Shown here piece by piece: positions 53,376-62,714 of a stretch of 64,000 bases of DNA; positions within the stretch are counted from its first letter, which is position 1, and the number at the start of each line of letters is the position of its first letter. Under the pieces are notes generated by a model. It made no database searches, was not told the DNA's origin, and worked only from the letters and a program-made list of their open reading frames with translations. Origin of the DNA: UBA6120 sp964639215 (GTDB lineage Bacteria; Bacillota_I; Bacilli_A; RFN20; CAG-826); assembly GCA_964639215.1 (NCBI GenBank), contig CAZXCV010000003.1:12642-76641 (forward strand), read 5' to 3'. Both the position numbers and the translations under genes were made by a program.

Positions 53376-53825
53376 ATGAAAGTAATTTTATTAAATGATG
53401 TTAAAAAAGTTGGTAAGAAAGACCAAATCATTGAAGTGAGCGACGGCTATGCTCGTAATTTTCTCATTCCTAATAAATTTGCGGTCCCGATGACTGAACG
53501 CGGTTTAGAAATCGTCAAAGAAGAAAAACGCGAACTCGAAGAAGCGATGAAACGCAAACAAGATGAAGCGCAAGTTGTCGCCGATAAGCTTAAAGACATC
53601 ACGCTTGAATTTACCGCGGCTTTTTCTGATGATGGACGCATGTATGGGACAATCTCAACGAAACAAATCGTCGACGAGCTTAAAAACAAACATCAACTAG
53701 TCGTTGATAAACGAAAAATAATTGATCGCTTTCTTGTCAATGCCGCTGGATTTACACGGCTACGGATTGAATTATCTAAAGGTGTAATTGGAACAATTGT
53801 TGTGCACGTTACGGAGAAAAAATAA
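53376..53825 (+). CDS. rplI: 50S ribosomal protein L9
   Basis: A 149-residue protein. The N-domain MKVILLNDVKKVGKKDQIIEVSDGYARNFLIP is diagnostic, followed by the long connecting helix (50-75) and C-domain. It starts 12 bases after gdpP, and the stop is 1 base before dnaB. Confidence 0.97.
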   Translation: MKVILLNDVKKVGKKDQIIEVSDGYARNFLIPNKFAVPMTERGLEIVKEEKRELEEAMKRKQDEAQVVADKLKDITLEFTAAFSDDGRMYGTISTKQIVDELKNKHQLVVDKRKIIDRFLVNAAGFTRLRIELSKGVIGTIVVHVTEKK

Positions 53826-53826
53826 T

Positions 53827-55305
53827 ATGGCACGCCCCTTACCATTTAATATTAATGCTGAAAAAACCGTCCTTGGCGCAATGCTGATTGATGAAGTTGC
53901 ACTATCAATTTGTGTCGCCGAATTAACCGAAGCTGATTTTTATGCCCTCAATAAACGGCATCAAATTATTTTTAATGCGATGACGGGACTTGTTAAAAAA
54001 TATATCCCCGTCGATGTCCAAACAGTAACTGATGAACTGCTAAATGCGAAAGAACTCGATAATATCGGAGGCGTCGACTACTTAATGGAATTAACACAAA
54101 GCGTTGTTTCATTATCAAACATGGACTTTTATGTAGTTATTCTAAAAGATCATCGCATCTTACGAGAATTGATTACTTCGATTGATACGATTCGTAAAGA
54201 ATACGATGAAGAAGAAATTGACGATATCACGAATTTCATTACCCGAGCAGATGCACGCATCCATGAAGTGACACAGAAGCGACGCATTTCAAACTTTCAA
54301 AGTGCCCAAGAAATTGCTGGTCGCGTCGAAGCCGAACTGAAGATTGTCGCAAAACCAGGTGGCTTGACGGGCATTGATACTGGGTATCGCAAGCTCAACG
54401 AATTCACACATGGTTTCCAAAAAGGCGAAATGGTCATTCTCGCTGCTCGCCCATCAGTCGGGAAAACAGCGATGGCATTAAACATCGCCTTGAATGCTTC
54501 ACGTCATAACAATTTACCAGTCGCCATCTTCTCACTTGAAATGCCGGCCACCGCATTAATCAAACGATTAATTGCCACGGATTCAGGTGTTGATCTAGAC
54601 CAAATCATTCAAGGGACGCAATATCTAAATTCACAAGCCAAGGCTGCTATTCATCAAGCAGTCCGCAATGTTGGAAGCGCTAATTTATATATCGATGACA
54701 GCGCTGGTATCAAATTAATCGATATCATCGCCAAATCGCGACAACTCAAAGGTCGGATTGGCGATTTGGGATTAATCGTTGTCGATTACATTGGTCTTAT
54801 TACAACCGGTGAACGAAAAATTGAAAATCGTCAAGTCGAAGTCAGCAATATTTCGCGCCAACTCAAGGAGTTAGCCCGCGAATTAAAGGTGCCAATTCTT
54901 GTCGTTTCACAACTTAGTCGTGAAGTTGATAAACGTGATAATCGCCGTCCGATGCTATCAGATTTACGTGAATCAGGCTCAATCGAGCAAGACGCTGATG
55001 TCGTGCTTTTGATGTATCGCTCGAAATATTATGAAGGCTTTAATACCACGAAGCGTATTGGAACGACAAACGACCGTCAAAAAATCGAAGAAATAGCCAA
55101 AAAAGAATCGTCGATGCTCACGGAAATCGATAAAGCGCTCGACCTCGTCGAACTGCGTGTCGCTAAAAACCGCAATGGGCGCATTGGCACGATTAATTTA
55201 TTATTCTTCACCTCATATGGACGCTTTGAGACACCAAGCGATGATTTTGAGAAGAAGTTACGAGAAATTCGCGTCGACCACAACATCAGCGACATCGAAG
55301 ATTAG
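53827..55305 (+). CDS. dnaB: Replicative DNA helicase DnaB
   Basis: A 492-residue hexameric helicase. The N-terminal domain begins PLPFNINAEKTVLGAMLIDE. The RecA-like core has Walker A ARPSVGKTAMALN near 218, Walker B LIVVDYIGLI near 320 and LRESGSIEQDADVVLLMYR near 380. The frame is open 13 codons further upstream inside rplI, but the ATG at 53827, with GGAG 10 bases before it, is the clear start. A helicase loader (DnaI) is not in the window. Confidence 0.97.
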   Translation: MARPLPFNINAEKTVLGAMLIDEVALSICVAELTEADFYALNKRHQIIFNAMTGLVKKYIPVDVQTVTDELLNAKELDNIGGVDYLMELTQSVVSLSNMDFYVVILKDHRILRELITSIDTIRKEYDEEEIDDITNFITRADARIHEVTQKRRISNFQSAQEIAGRVEAELKIVAKPGGLTGIDTGYRKLNEFTHGFQKGEMVILAARPSVGKTAMALNIALNASRHNNLPVAIFSLEMPATALIKRLIATDSGVDLDQIIQGTQYLNSQAKAAIHQAVRNVGSANLYIDDSAGIKLIDIIAKSRQLKGRIGDLGLIVVDYIGLITTGERKIENRQVEVSNISRQLKELARELKVPILVVSQLSREVDKRDNRRPMLSDLRESGSIEQDADVVLLMYRSKYYEGFNTTKRIGTTNDRQKIEEIAKKESSMLTEIDKALDLVELRVAKNRNGRIGTINLLFFTSYGRFETPSDDFEKKLREIRVDHNISDIED

Positions 55306-55307
55306 CG

Positions 55308-56057
55308 ATGCGCTTTTATATTTTAGCGAGTGGCTCCAAAGGCAACGCCACGCTCATTAGCGACGGGAAGACGAACATTCTCATCGACATGGGACTCACA
55401 AAAAAATGGCTCTTAGAAATGATGGCGGAAACACCAATTGGTTTTGATGATATCCACTATGCGCTTTTTACCCATGACCATGGCGACCATGCGGGTGGCC
55501 ATAAGTTCATCCCACTGGAAAAACGCTATGCCACCAAGGGGACAATCGAACTATTAGAAGACCATGAACTGCATCATTATGAGCCGATTACGCTTGGAAC
55601 GATTGAAGTGCTACCGTTACCTACGAGTCATGATGCGCTTGATGGTGTCGGTTTCGTCTTTAAAAGTGGTAATGAAACACTCGTTTACATGACGGACACC
55701 GGATACATCAGCGAAGTTAATATGCAGTACATGTGCAATGCCGATTATTACATTATTGAAAGTAATCACAATGTTAGAATGTTATTACAAACTGACCGCA
55801 CCTTTACATTAATCCAGCGTATCCTCGGAGACACCGGACATTTGTCAAATGAAGATGCGGCGATGTACTTAACGCAGTTAGTGGGTGAAAAGACAAAAGA
55901 AATCATCCTTGCCCATTTATCAGAAGAAGCAAATACTCCCGAGGTAGCGCTGGCCGCCCATATAAACATTTATCGACGGAAATATATCGATGTTGATAAA
56001 ATCCGGATCGAACCCGCAAAGCAATATGGGGTAACCAGTGGTGGGCTCATCACATGA
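55308..56057 (+). CDS. walJ: Metallo-beta-lactamase-fold hydrolase WalJ (YycJ-like)
   Basis: A 249-residue MBL-fold protein. The metal motif is THDHGDHAGG (HxHxDH) near 53, with later His in TSHDALD and an N-terminal FYILASGSKGNATLI. WalJ/YycJ proteins act as 5'-3' exonucleases linked to DNA repair and the cell cycle (family knowledge). The walRK genes that often precede it are not here. It overlaps rlmH by 4 bases. Confidence 0.9.
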   Translation: MRFYILASGSKGNATLISDGKTNILIDMGLTKKWLLEMMAETPIGFDDIHYALFTHDHGDHAGGHKFIPLEKRYATKGTIELLEDHELHHYEPITLGTIEVLPLPTSHDALDGVGFVFKSGNETLVYMTDTGYISEVNMQYMCNADYYIIESNHNVRMLLQTDRTFTLIQRILGDTGHLSNEDAAMYLTQLVGEKTKEIILAHLSEEANTPEVALAAHINIYRRKYIDVDKIRIEPAKQYGVTSGGLIT

Positions 56058-56533
56058 AAATGCACCTCATCTGCGTCGGGAAACTCAAGGAACAATATTT
56101 TACACTTGCCGTTAATGAATATGTTAAACGACTTACACCTTATGCGGAAATTGAGATTGTTGAAATCGCCGAATCGCGCCTAAATGACCATCCAAACCCC
56201 GCCCAAATTAGACAAGGGCTCCAACAAGAAGGGCTTCAAATTCTAAAGAGAATCAAAGAAGATGAGTATGTCATTGCGCTTGATTTAGATGGAGAATCTT
56301 ATACGAGCCCCACGCTTGCCAATCATATCGATGAGTTAATGACTAAGGGTCATTCGACGATAACATCAATCATCGGAAGTTCATATGGACTATCAGACAT
56401 TGTTAAGGCGCGAAGCAATGAAAAAATCACGTTGTCACGACTGACGTTTCCACATCAACTCGTACGCGTGATTTGGTTAGAACAACTATATCGAGCGTTT
56501 AAAATCTTACGACATGAAACCTATCACAAATAG
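56054..56533 (+). CDS. rlmH: 23S rRNA pseudouridine-1915 N3-methyltransferase
   Basis: A 159-residue SPOUT methyltransferase. The knotted SAM site is visible in SIIGSSYGLSD near 112 and in the C-terminal LSRLTFPHQLVRVIWLEQLYRAFKI-then-YHK end. The walJ-rlmH order is common in Bacillota. It converges with the HAD gene with 5 bases between stops. Confidence 0.96.
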   Translation: MKMHLICVGKLKEQYFTLAVNEYVKRLTPYAEIEIVEIAESRLNDHPNPAQIRQGLQQEGLQILKRIKEDEYVIALDLDGESYTSPTLANHIDELMTKGHSTITSIIGSSYGLSDIVKARSNEKITLSRLTFPHQLVRVIWLEQLYRAFKILRHETYHK

Positions 56534-56538
56534 GTTAC

Positions 56539-57336
56539 TTATTTAATGAGACCGAAATGGCGCATCGCTTTCGCCCAACCGTCTTTATCGATGTCGTCCG
56601 TGATATAGTCGGCTTCAGCTTTCACTTCGGGTTTTGCATTGCCCATGGCAATTGAGATGCCGGCGAAGTTTAGCATTTCAATATCGTTAGGATTATCACC
56701 AATCGCCAAACAATTTTCAGGACTCCAACCGTAATATTCTAAGACGGCAAGAATACCTTTGGCTTTATCGCTATCTTTAGGCATGATGTCGACCGCATAT
56801 TCATCCCAACGTGCGCTTTTGCATAAATCGAGGTGTGGGAGAAAGAGCGACTCATCGAGTTCATCACAAAAACAGATGGCTTGGTAGACGGTTCGATCAT
56901 AATGATCAGGGAATGCCCGTGGTTGCGGAAATCGTGTTCCAAATTTTTCATGAGCTTGGATGACGCGATCATCGACATAGTTAATATGACCTTCAGCTTC
57001 TTCAATGAGTGTTAAACCGAATTTTAACCGTTTTGAGAATTTGATTAACATATCGACTTCTTTTTCGGGTAGGGGGTAGCGGTAGACAATTCGACCATCA
57101 ATGATGGCATTCGCGCCATTCATCGTGATAAAACCATCGGGGTTAATTTGATTTAAGACGCCAACTTTACCAATGAGATAGCGATTGCGACCAGAGGCCA
57201 GAAACACTTTGATACCTTGATCCTGGAGCGCTTTAACAGCGGCAACCGCGCTTTCCGGCACGCGTTTATATTTATGAGAGAAGAGCGTTTGATCGATGTC
57301 AGTAACGACTAATTTAATTTTATGATCCATATCCAA
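56539..57336 (-). CDS. HAD-superfamily phosphatase, Cof/IIB type
   Basis: A 265-residue haloacid-dehalogenase phosphatase. Motif I is TDIDQTLFS at 12-20 (the second Asp, normally DxD, is preserved as DID), motif II is LASGRNR near 60, and motif IV is GDNPNDIEML near 218. The large C2B cap lies between. Cof-type enzymes dephosphorylate sugar phosphates or cofactor intermediates; the substrate is not predictable. It is a single minus-strand gene. Confidence 0.88.
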   Translation of the reverse strand: MDMDHKIKLVVTDIDQTLFSHKYKRVPESAVAAVKALQDQGIKVFLASGRNRYLIGKVGVLNQINPDGFITMNGANAIIDGRIVYRYPLPEKEVDMLIKFSKRLKFGLTLIEEAEGHINYVDDRVIQAHEKFGTRFPQPRAFPDHYDRTVYQAICFCDELDESLFLPHLDLCKSARWDEYAVDIMPKDSDKAKGILAVLEYYGWSPENCLAIGDNPNDIEMLNFAGISIAMGNAKPEVKAEADYITDDIDKDGWAKAMRHFGLIK

Positions 57337-57392
57337 GACCTTTCTTTTGCACTACGACACGTTTTCGCTTATATTGATGACTGGTGAAATAT

Positions 57393-57734
57393 ATGCAAAT
57401 GTTTGAACCTTATCAATTAACGAGAATTGAAGACAAAACAAATCCTTTTTCAGCTTTGTTTATGACCGCTGATGGTGGTCGATTTTATGTTGAACCAGCT
57501 TTCTATTCGCAATTATTAGCAATTGAGGAACGTGAGCCGAATCAACTTCCTTATATCATAGAAGAAATGCTCCGCTTAGTCAAAAATAACCGACGAATCG
57601 TCTTTACACTTGATTTCAATCGTCCGATTACACGAGGAATCGATGATTATATATATCTTGAAATTCGTGATGTAGTCGGTAATCTGAAACTCTACTTTGT
57701 CAACAGCAGCAACATGCGTGGCAAAGCGATTTAA
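57393..57734 (+). CDS. Hypothetical protein, about 113 residues
   Basis: I do not recognise this protein. It is predicted soluble, with mixed alpha/beta content, starting MQMFEPYQLTRIEDKTNPFS and with no signal peptide, Cys pair or catalytic motif. The ATG at 57393 is preferred because GGTGA (57383-57387), which fits the distal part of the anti-Shine-Dalgarno, lies 5 bases before it; an in-frame GTG at 57384 overlaps that element. It precedes the ATP-grasp gene on the same strand by 129 bases, with a CGTAAAT/ATTTACG inverted repeat in between. Confidence 0.6.
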   Translation: MQMFEPYQLTRIEDKTNPFSALFMTADGGRFYVEPAFYSQLLAIEEREPNQLPYIIEEMLRLVKNNRRIVFTLDFNRPITRGIDDYIYLEIRDVVGNLKLYFVNSSNMRGKAI

Positions 57735-57863
57735 ATTATCATCACAATCGGAGCAGCTCGCCACTGACGAGGTTGATTTTAATGATGAATTATTATGTTC
57801 AATGAGCGTAAATTATTGATATTTACGTATAAATCAGTAACAATTATACAATAGGAAACCAAG

Positions 57864-58745
57864 ATGGCGATTGAAGGATTATTAGTGTACAATATCGCAC
57901 TTGATAACGCTCGTTATCAAGAAGAAATCACCGCTTTTTTATCGGCTTTTCGTCGTCAAGGGATGCGACTGACGCCTGTCAGTAACATTAAAGTATTTAA
58001 TCTCGTTGAAGAAAATCCATCACGATATGGTTTCGCAGTTTTTTGGGACAAAGACATTCATGTCGCGCGTTATCTAGAGGATGAAGCCCATATCCCAATT
58101 TTCAATAACCAACACACGATTGAGACATGTAGCGATAAAGCCCTCATCTATTTAGCGCTTCGTAATTATAATGTTCCCACTCCCAAAACCGTTATTTTTC
58201 CATTTACCTTTAACGTAAATTTGTTAAATTACTACGATGATGTTCGAGAGATGTTGACGATTTTAGATTACCCATTTCTTGTGAAAGATCGGTTTGAATC
58301 ACTTGATGAAAAAATCTATCTCGTCGCCGAGGAAACAAAATTCAAGGCGTTATTAATCGAGATTGGCAAGAAATCATTAATGGCGCAACAATACATCATG
58401 CCACAACAACGACGCATTATCCGCGTCAGCGTTGTCGGAGGATATGTCATTGCCGCGGTCGAACGCATTCGTGAAACGACCGAAGAGGGCAAAGTTATCG
58501 AAGATGTGTTTCAAATCAAAGCAAATCGCCAGATTAAAAAGATCGCCACGGCTGCAAGCAAAGCCGTCGGGGCTGATTTCGCTTCGGTTGATCTAATTAT
58601 TGATAAGAAGAAAAAAATGTACGTTTACTCAGTCAAAACAAACGCGAGCGTCCTCGCTATTGAAAAAGCCACGGGCATGTATATCAGTTGGTATATCGCT
58701 CGGTACATCAAAAAGATTTTCCGGTCACGCCGGTCCCAATATTAA
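57864..58745 (+). CDS. RimK-type ATP-grasp ligase
   Basis: A 293-residue ATP-grasp protein. The pre-ATP-grasp domain covers 1-90 (GFAVFWDKDIHVARYLE; NNQHTIETCSDKALIYLAL near 88-105, the RimK-like entry). The core has YPFLVKDRFES near 140 (ATP-binding Lys), then MAQQYIMP near 176, and the C-terminal KTNASVLAIEKATG replaces the usual metal-binding E-x-N with a K-x-N. Family members ligate amino acids to carboxylates of proteins, peptides or small molecules. The changed metal-ligand position makes activity uncertain. Terminator follows at once. Confidence 0.8.
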   Translation: MAIEGLLVYNIALDNARYQEEITAFLSAFRRQGMRLTPVSNIKVFNLVEENPSRYGFAVFWDKDIHVARYLEDEAHIPIFNNQHTIETCSDKALIYLALRNYNVPTPKTVIFPFTFNVNLLNYYDDVREMLTILDYPFLVKDRFESLDEKIYLVAEETKFKALLIEIGKKSLMAQQYIMPQQRRIIRVSVVGGYVIAAVERIRETTEEGKVIEDVFQIKANRQIKKIATAASKAVGADFASVDLIIDKKKKMYVYSVKTNASVLAIEKATGMYISWYIARYIKKIFRSRRSQY

Positions 58746-58746
58746 A

Positions 58747-58779
58747 AAGTCTCCGTTTATCGCGGAGACTTCTTTTTTT
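58747..58779. terminator. Bidirectional terminator between the ATP-grasp gene and the membrane protein
   Basis: Perfect 9-base arms AAGTCTCCG / CGGAGACTT with loop TTTATCG, with T runs on the right and A runs on the left, serving both converging genes. Confidence 0.92.
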
Positions 58780-59887
58780 ATTTTTTCGGAGCGCGCGCTA
58801 CGAGTGGTTCTAATGGTGGGCGTAACGTTTTGCTTGATAACCACATCATCCGTAACCCAACGAGTAATACGAACGACATCGTCGCAAATTGATTAGATGG
58901 GAAGATGAGACCAATCAGAAGCGATAAGATGGCGGGACTCAAGAGGAGCCAACTCGCAATCTTAAACGATTCAGTAAACTTCATCGTACGATTTGGATTA
59001 TTTTTACCACGGGTCATCACAAAGATTAATAATCCCATGACCAGCCCAAGGGCAGTATTTGTAATGAGCATGAGCCCGGTTGTAACCCACATATTGGCAA
59101 TTTTGATATTTTCAAATGATGCATCAAAGAATGCTTTCCAGTTATCTAAGAGCTTTTCTTGATATTCGGCGTAGTCACTACCAGAAGAGGCAATCGTTGG
59201 ACGGATAATCGGATTACCATATTGATCTAAAAGCGCTAAATCTTGAAGATTATAGCCCGCAGCAAAAGGACGATAATCGCCTTGCATTGCCCCGGCATAA
59301 TCGCCACCTTCAATTGTTCCAGCGGCTACACCAGCGGGATTATAAATATAGGCGCGAATTGTGTATTTTGCTAGGAACATAAACGAAACAATATTCGTGT
59401 TTGGTGTCGCTTCGCTATTCGTTGCTGCTAGTTTCTTGGTTAAAAAGTCACTGGCAAGCGCATCACTATGGGTCCCTTGAAAATAGACGCGGAATTTCTC
59501 ATCATTTTGATGATCTTGATAACTGAAATAATGGAAGTCATAAGCTACTTCTTCGAATGTGTGCGTTTCTTTACTAGTAAAGGTGGCATCCCAATCAGCA
59601 CTTGTGTTGTCAAGACGATGACCGACGTCATCAATCACAATCACGAGATCAACATCTTCATCCACGATTTTTTCGGCAAATCGCTGTAGTCCGATTTCAG
59701 TACTATAAAGTGTACCGCTGATAAAGTCAGAACCATTTTTATTGAGGGCGCTGACAAATGGGGGCAGTGTCGCGACGATGACCGACAATAAGAATAATAT
59801 TGCGGCTAAATACCACTTTTGGAAACGGCCTTCCATCGCCGCGTCATTTCTGAATAATGAGGCGAATATTAATTTCAATGTTTTCAT
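58778..59887 (-). CDS. Multi-pass membrane protein, DUF1189-like
   Basis: A 369-residue membrane protein. The N-terminus MKTLKLIFASLFRNDAAMEG leads to one TM helix (about 27-48), then a large outer domain (50-265) and three C-terminal helices (about 268-292, 310-330, 336-355). The layout of one helix, large ectodomain and C-terminal helices resembles the DUF1189 family next to maltodextrin genes in Bacillus (YvdJ); this is a weak resemblance from layout and the opening sequence. Function unknown. No operon partner on this strand. Confidence 0.6.
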   Translation of the reverse strand: MKTLKLIFASLFRNDAAMEGRFQKWYLAAILFLLSVIVATLPPFVSALNKNGSDFISGTLYSTEIGLQRFAEKIVDEDVDLVIVIDDVGHRLDNTSADWDATFTSKETHTFEEVAYDFHYFSYQDHQNDEKFRVYFQGTHSDALASDFLTKKLAATNSEATPNTNIVSFMFLAKYTIRAYIYNPAGVAAGTIEGGDYAGAMQGDYRPFAAGYNLQDLALLDQYGNPIIRPTIASSGSDYAEYQEKLLDNWKAFFDASFENIKIANMWVTTGLMLITNTALGLVMGLLIFVMTRGKNNPNRTMKFTESFKIASWLLLSPAILSLLIGLIFPSNQFATMSFVLLVGLRMMWLSSKTLRPPLEPLVARAPKK

Positions 59888-60014
59888 AATTTTCTTGCTA
59901 CCTTGACCTAACTACCAAATTATATGGTATATAACTACTCTTTACAAATAAATAGTGGTCACCTTCTCTTCATTTTCTAATTTCAATCCTCTATGATTAC
60001 ATAGGGAAACACCA

Positions 60015-60389
60015 ATGAACTATAAACGAACCACAATGGTTGGACTAATAATGTTATTGACACTGACAGGCTGCCAAGATGTTAATGCTCAGTATGAGAA
60101 GGCATATGCCGCCGTCACGAAGTTACAAACCTTAATCAGTAATCCCGAATCGCTCCATATTCGCCATGCATATGTTGGGACACCGCCTCTAGAAGATTAT
60201 GATGAATTGATTCTCTTATTATTTAGTTCACTCGACCAAGAAAATGTCCGGATTAGTAGTTATTTTGCCTATGAAAACGAACTAAAATATTATGAAGGTT
60301 TAGCAGCAACACAGCTTTATGATTATCGCAATTACTATAATGAGCTGAGTCCTGATAAGATTAATGAACACTTCGGTTTTTCACGATAA
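60015..60389 (+). CDS. Small putative lipoprotein
   Basis: A 124-residue protein with a basic start, hydrophobic stretch and lipobox LTGC (Cys about residue 20), so it should be membrane-anchored outside. The mature part is about 105 residues, helical and Tyr-rich, with no recognised motif. A promoter should lie in the preceding 127-base gap, which also contains a TACCA/TGGTA inverted repeat (about 59920-59936). Terminated by its own hairpin. Confidence 0.75.
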   Translation: MNYKRTTMVGLIMLLTLTGCQDVNAQYEKAYAAVTKLQTLISNPESLHIRHAYVGTPPLEDYDELILLLFSSLDQENVRISSYFAYENELKYYEGLAATQLYDYRNYYNELSPDKINEHFGFSR

Positions 60390-60407
60390 CATAAAACTAT
60401 TGCTACG

Positions 60408-60435
60408 AAAGATGCCGAGCGCATCTTTTCTTTTG
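60408..60435 (+). terminator. Rho-independent terminator after the small lipoprotein
   Basis: Arms AAAGATGC / GCATCTTT with loop CGAGC, followed by TCTTTTG. A TACAAT -10-like element and GAGGT ribosome site for the next gene lie just beyond. Confidence 0.8.
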
Positions 60436-60472
60436 ACTAAGTAGTCCTACAATATTAGTTGAGGTCATCGTT

Positions 60473-62560
60473 ATGAAAAAAGCATTATGGCTGCTTTATA
60501 GCAGTTTATTGTTGACCTTAACAGCAAGCATCGTGGGGAGACCCTTCCTTGAAGTCGATGCATTAATCTCAAATTGGCGGGAAACTGCTGTGGAGGAAAC
60601 ACCAGGTGATTTCGCCTTCAGTCTCGAAATCACACCTTCAGTGCTCCTCGGACAAGATGAATATTTTGTGTCCAACGCAGAAACGGATCCATATTATCCA
60701 CAGGCTGAAGAGATAAATCGTTTCGAATTATCAACCACTTTCGAAACGACCGGCTTATTTATCCCAAATATTGGTGACCCACCAGAACGGGCACCATACA
60801 TGGTCTTGGGATTTGAAACCGATAATTTTGGGTTTGTGAATAGTTATAACAATCTTGGACGCATTACTAAAATTGGTTTTGATATTGCTGAGGATCAGTA
60901 TCTGAATCCAGCAACCGAGCTTGCAGGAGCAATCGGATTGCAACTACTTGAAGGAAAAAATACCGAATATTCAGATGCTGAAAATTCCGGGGCGGGACCA
61001 ACATATATTGATAATGTCGAATGGATTGTCGAATGGGATTTATCGTGGCGGAGCAGTGATGAACCAGTACATCCTGGTTTCGTTCCATTTTTTGATGATG
61101 AGTCACGGCTTGATGATATTAGTAATTTTAGACTTATCACCTTAATGGAAGTGTGCCTAGAAAAAATCTATGTTGAAGGTTATCACTTCTTTGAAGCATA
61201 CAATGACACCCCTTATTACTACGCGATGTGGGAAGATTATTATGTCAATGAAAACTGGGGACTTAGTTTTAATTTTGATAACCGCACTGATACAGACTAT
61301 GAAATCGATGGTTCAGCAGCCTTGACGCCAATACTCGACGAGCTTGAGGAGTATGTCACGCATTACTTGCCATTTTCTACAACAAGTGAAGATGGTTATG
61401 TGACATTGAATCTCGAGGTGCCAATTGTCGTTGTCGCCTCGGAGCTACCCTTAATGGAACTAAATTTGACTGATCCCGAGACAACACCGAACATGCCGGT
61501 GTGTATCTCGGGGTGGACTAGCGCACTTAACGGTGCCACTTATGGTAATCAACCAATTGACACAAATTATCTCAATTCACCACAAAACGTTGAAATCATG
61601 AATGTTTTTGGCTTGCAGACAGCAAACATCAATTTCTTTTCGGCTTCGGTGCAACTTGATGTGTATGTAACTAATCAAGATACGAACATCACCGAACCCG
61701 ATCCTCAGCCAATGGGTGGCAATCTCGTCAGCATGGTCACCTATAGTGAAAATATCGATACGGTTGACCACTATGATGGGGAAGACCCCAGCGAATATTA
61801 CACCGCTTATACATTTTATGATGGTGGCTTTTTAACACTTGCGCCTGGATATCAATCAAGTGGCACGAAAGTACAGGAAATGCATTTTACAATCGATATA
61901 TTAGATGCTCTTCCATATGAAGGTGGCGGATCGTCAAATGGTTTCCGCATTTGGCTTGTTAATATGTTTGATGAGCAAATTGTTGACACCGAACGATATT
62001 TTGAGTTATTAAACACAGATACGACCATCAATATCGATTATATGAATGCCTCAGCCTACGGTGCGGTGTCGTTTTATCTTGAAACCGCAGAAATAGAAGA
62101 CACCATCTTCACCTTTAAATTTTCAATGGTTGGACTTGAATATGATCAATACTATTATTCGAATGAAGATCAGGCGCTTTTTTATGCCCGAGCGTTTACT
62201 TCGATGACCGATTATGTTTGGGGTGACACTGAAAACGGCATTTGTGAAGGACTCACGAGTGAGCAGTGGCAAGACTTGGCCGATGAATATAGTTATATGT
62301 CACGGACGACGCAATCACTGTTTGTTGACAATATGAGCAAAATGCAAAGTTATGATGTTACGGCCATGTTAGAGCGTTATGCATATTTGCATAACTTAGA
62401 TCCAATCACCTATTTCGATTTTCTAAACGAAGAAGAACCGATGGAACGACAGCCATCGCTCAATCAGGAAGTAATCGGTGGCGCATTGATGATATTAGCG
62501 CTACTATCACTCGGGGCACAGACATTTTACTACGTGCGAAAACGCACAAGACTCCATTAA
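60473..62560 (+). CDS. Large membrane-anchored surface protein, unknown function
   Basis: A 695-residue protein. An N-terminal signal sequence (about 1-21), an acidic ectodomain of about 630 residues rich in Asp, Glu, Tyr, Thr and Asn, and a single C-terminal TM helix (LMILALLSLGAQTFYYV, about 668-685) followed by a basic tail RKRTRLH predict type I topology with the bulk outside. Cysteines are few. No enzymatic motif, LPxTG or known adhesin repeat is seen. Its strongly acidic composition differs from neighbours and suggests a surface or accessory role. It may be variable among strains (inference). Confidence 0.75.
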   Translation: MKKALWLLYSSLLLTLTASIVGRPFLEVDALISNWRETAVEETPGDFAFSLEITPSVLLGQDEYFVSNAETDPYYPQAEEINRFELSTTFETTGLFIPNIGDPPERAPYMVLGFETDNFGFVNSYNNLGRITKIGFDIAEDQYLNPATELAGAIGLQLLEGKNTEYSDAENSGAGPTYIDNVEWIVEWDLSWRSSDEPVHPGFVPFFDDESRLDDISNFRLITLMEVCLEKIYVEGYHFFEAYNDTPYYYAMWEDYYVNENWGLSFNFDNRTDTDYEIDGSAALTPILDELEEYVTHYLPFSTTSEDGYVTLNLEVPIVVVASELPLMELNLTDPETTPNMPVCISGWTSALNGATYGNQPIDTNYLNSPQNVEIMNVFGLQTANINFFSASVQLDVYVTNQDTNITEPDPQPMGGNLVSMVTYSENIDTVDHYDGEDPSEYYTAYTFYDGGFLTLAPGYQSSGTKVQEMHFTIDILDALPYEGGGSSNGFRIWLVNMFDEQIVDTERYFELLNTDTTINIDYMNASAYGAVSFYLETAEIEDTIFTFKFSMVGLEYDQYYYSNEDQALFYARAFTSMTDYVWGDTENGICEGLTSEQWQDLADEYSYMSRTTQSLFVDNMSKMQSYDVTAMLERYAYLHNLDPITYFDFLNEEEPMERQPSLNQEVIGGALMILALLSLGAQTFYYVRKRTRLH

Positions 62561-62659
62561 GGTTTTCTAAAACAAAGTCAAAATCACTTAGAGATGACTC
62601 CTTGATTCTTTTACTGTGATTATAATCATGGATAGGCATGTCAAGACCACGTCGATCAT

Positions 62660-62688
62660 TTGATAATTGGTTCGAAAAATGATAGTAT
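62660..62688 (+). promoter_or_regulatory. Promoter of ssrA (tmRNA)
   Basis: TTGATA (62660-62665), 17 bases and TAGTAT (62683-62688). The predicted start lies about 20 bases before the mature tmRNA, as expected for a precursor trimmed by RNase P. Confidence 0.65.
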
Positions 62689-62714
62689 GAAGCCGCTCTT
62701 AAGGAGCACAACTT

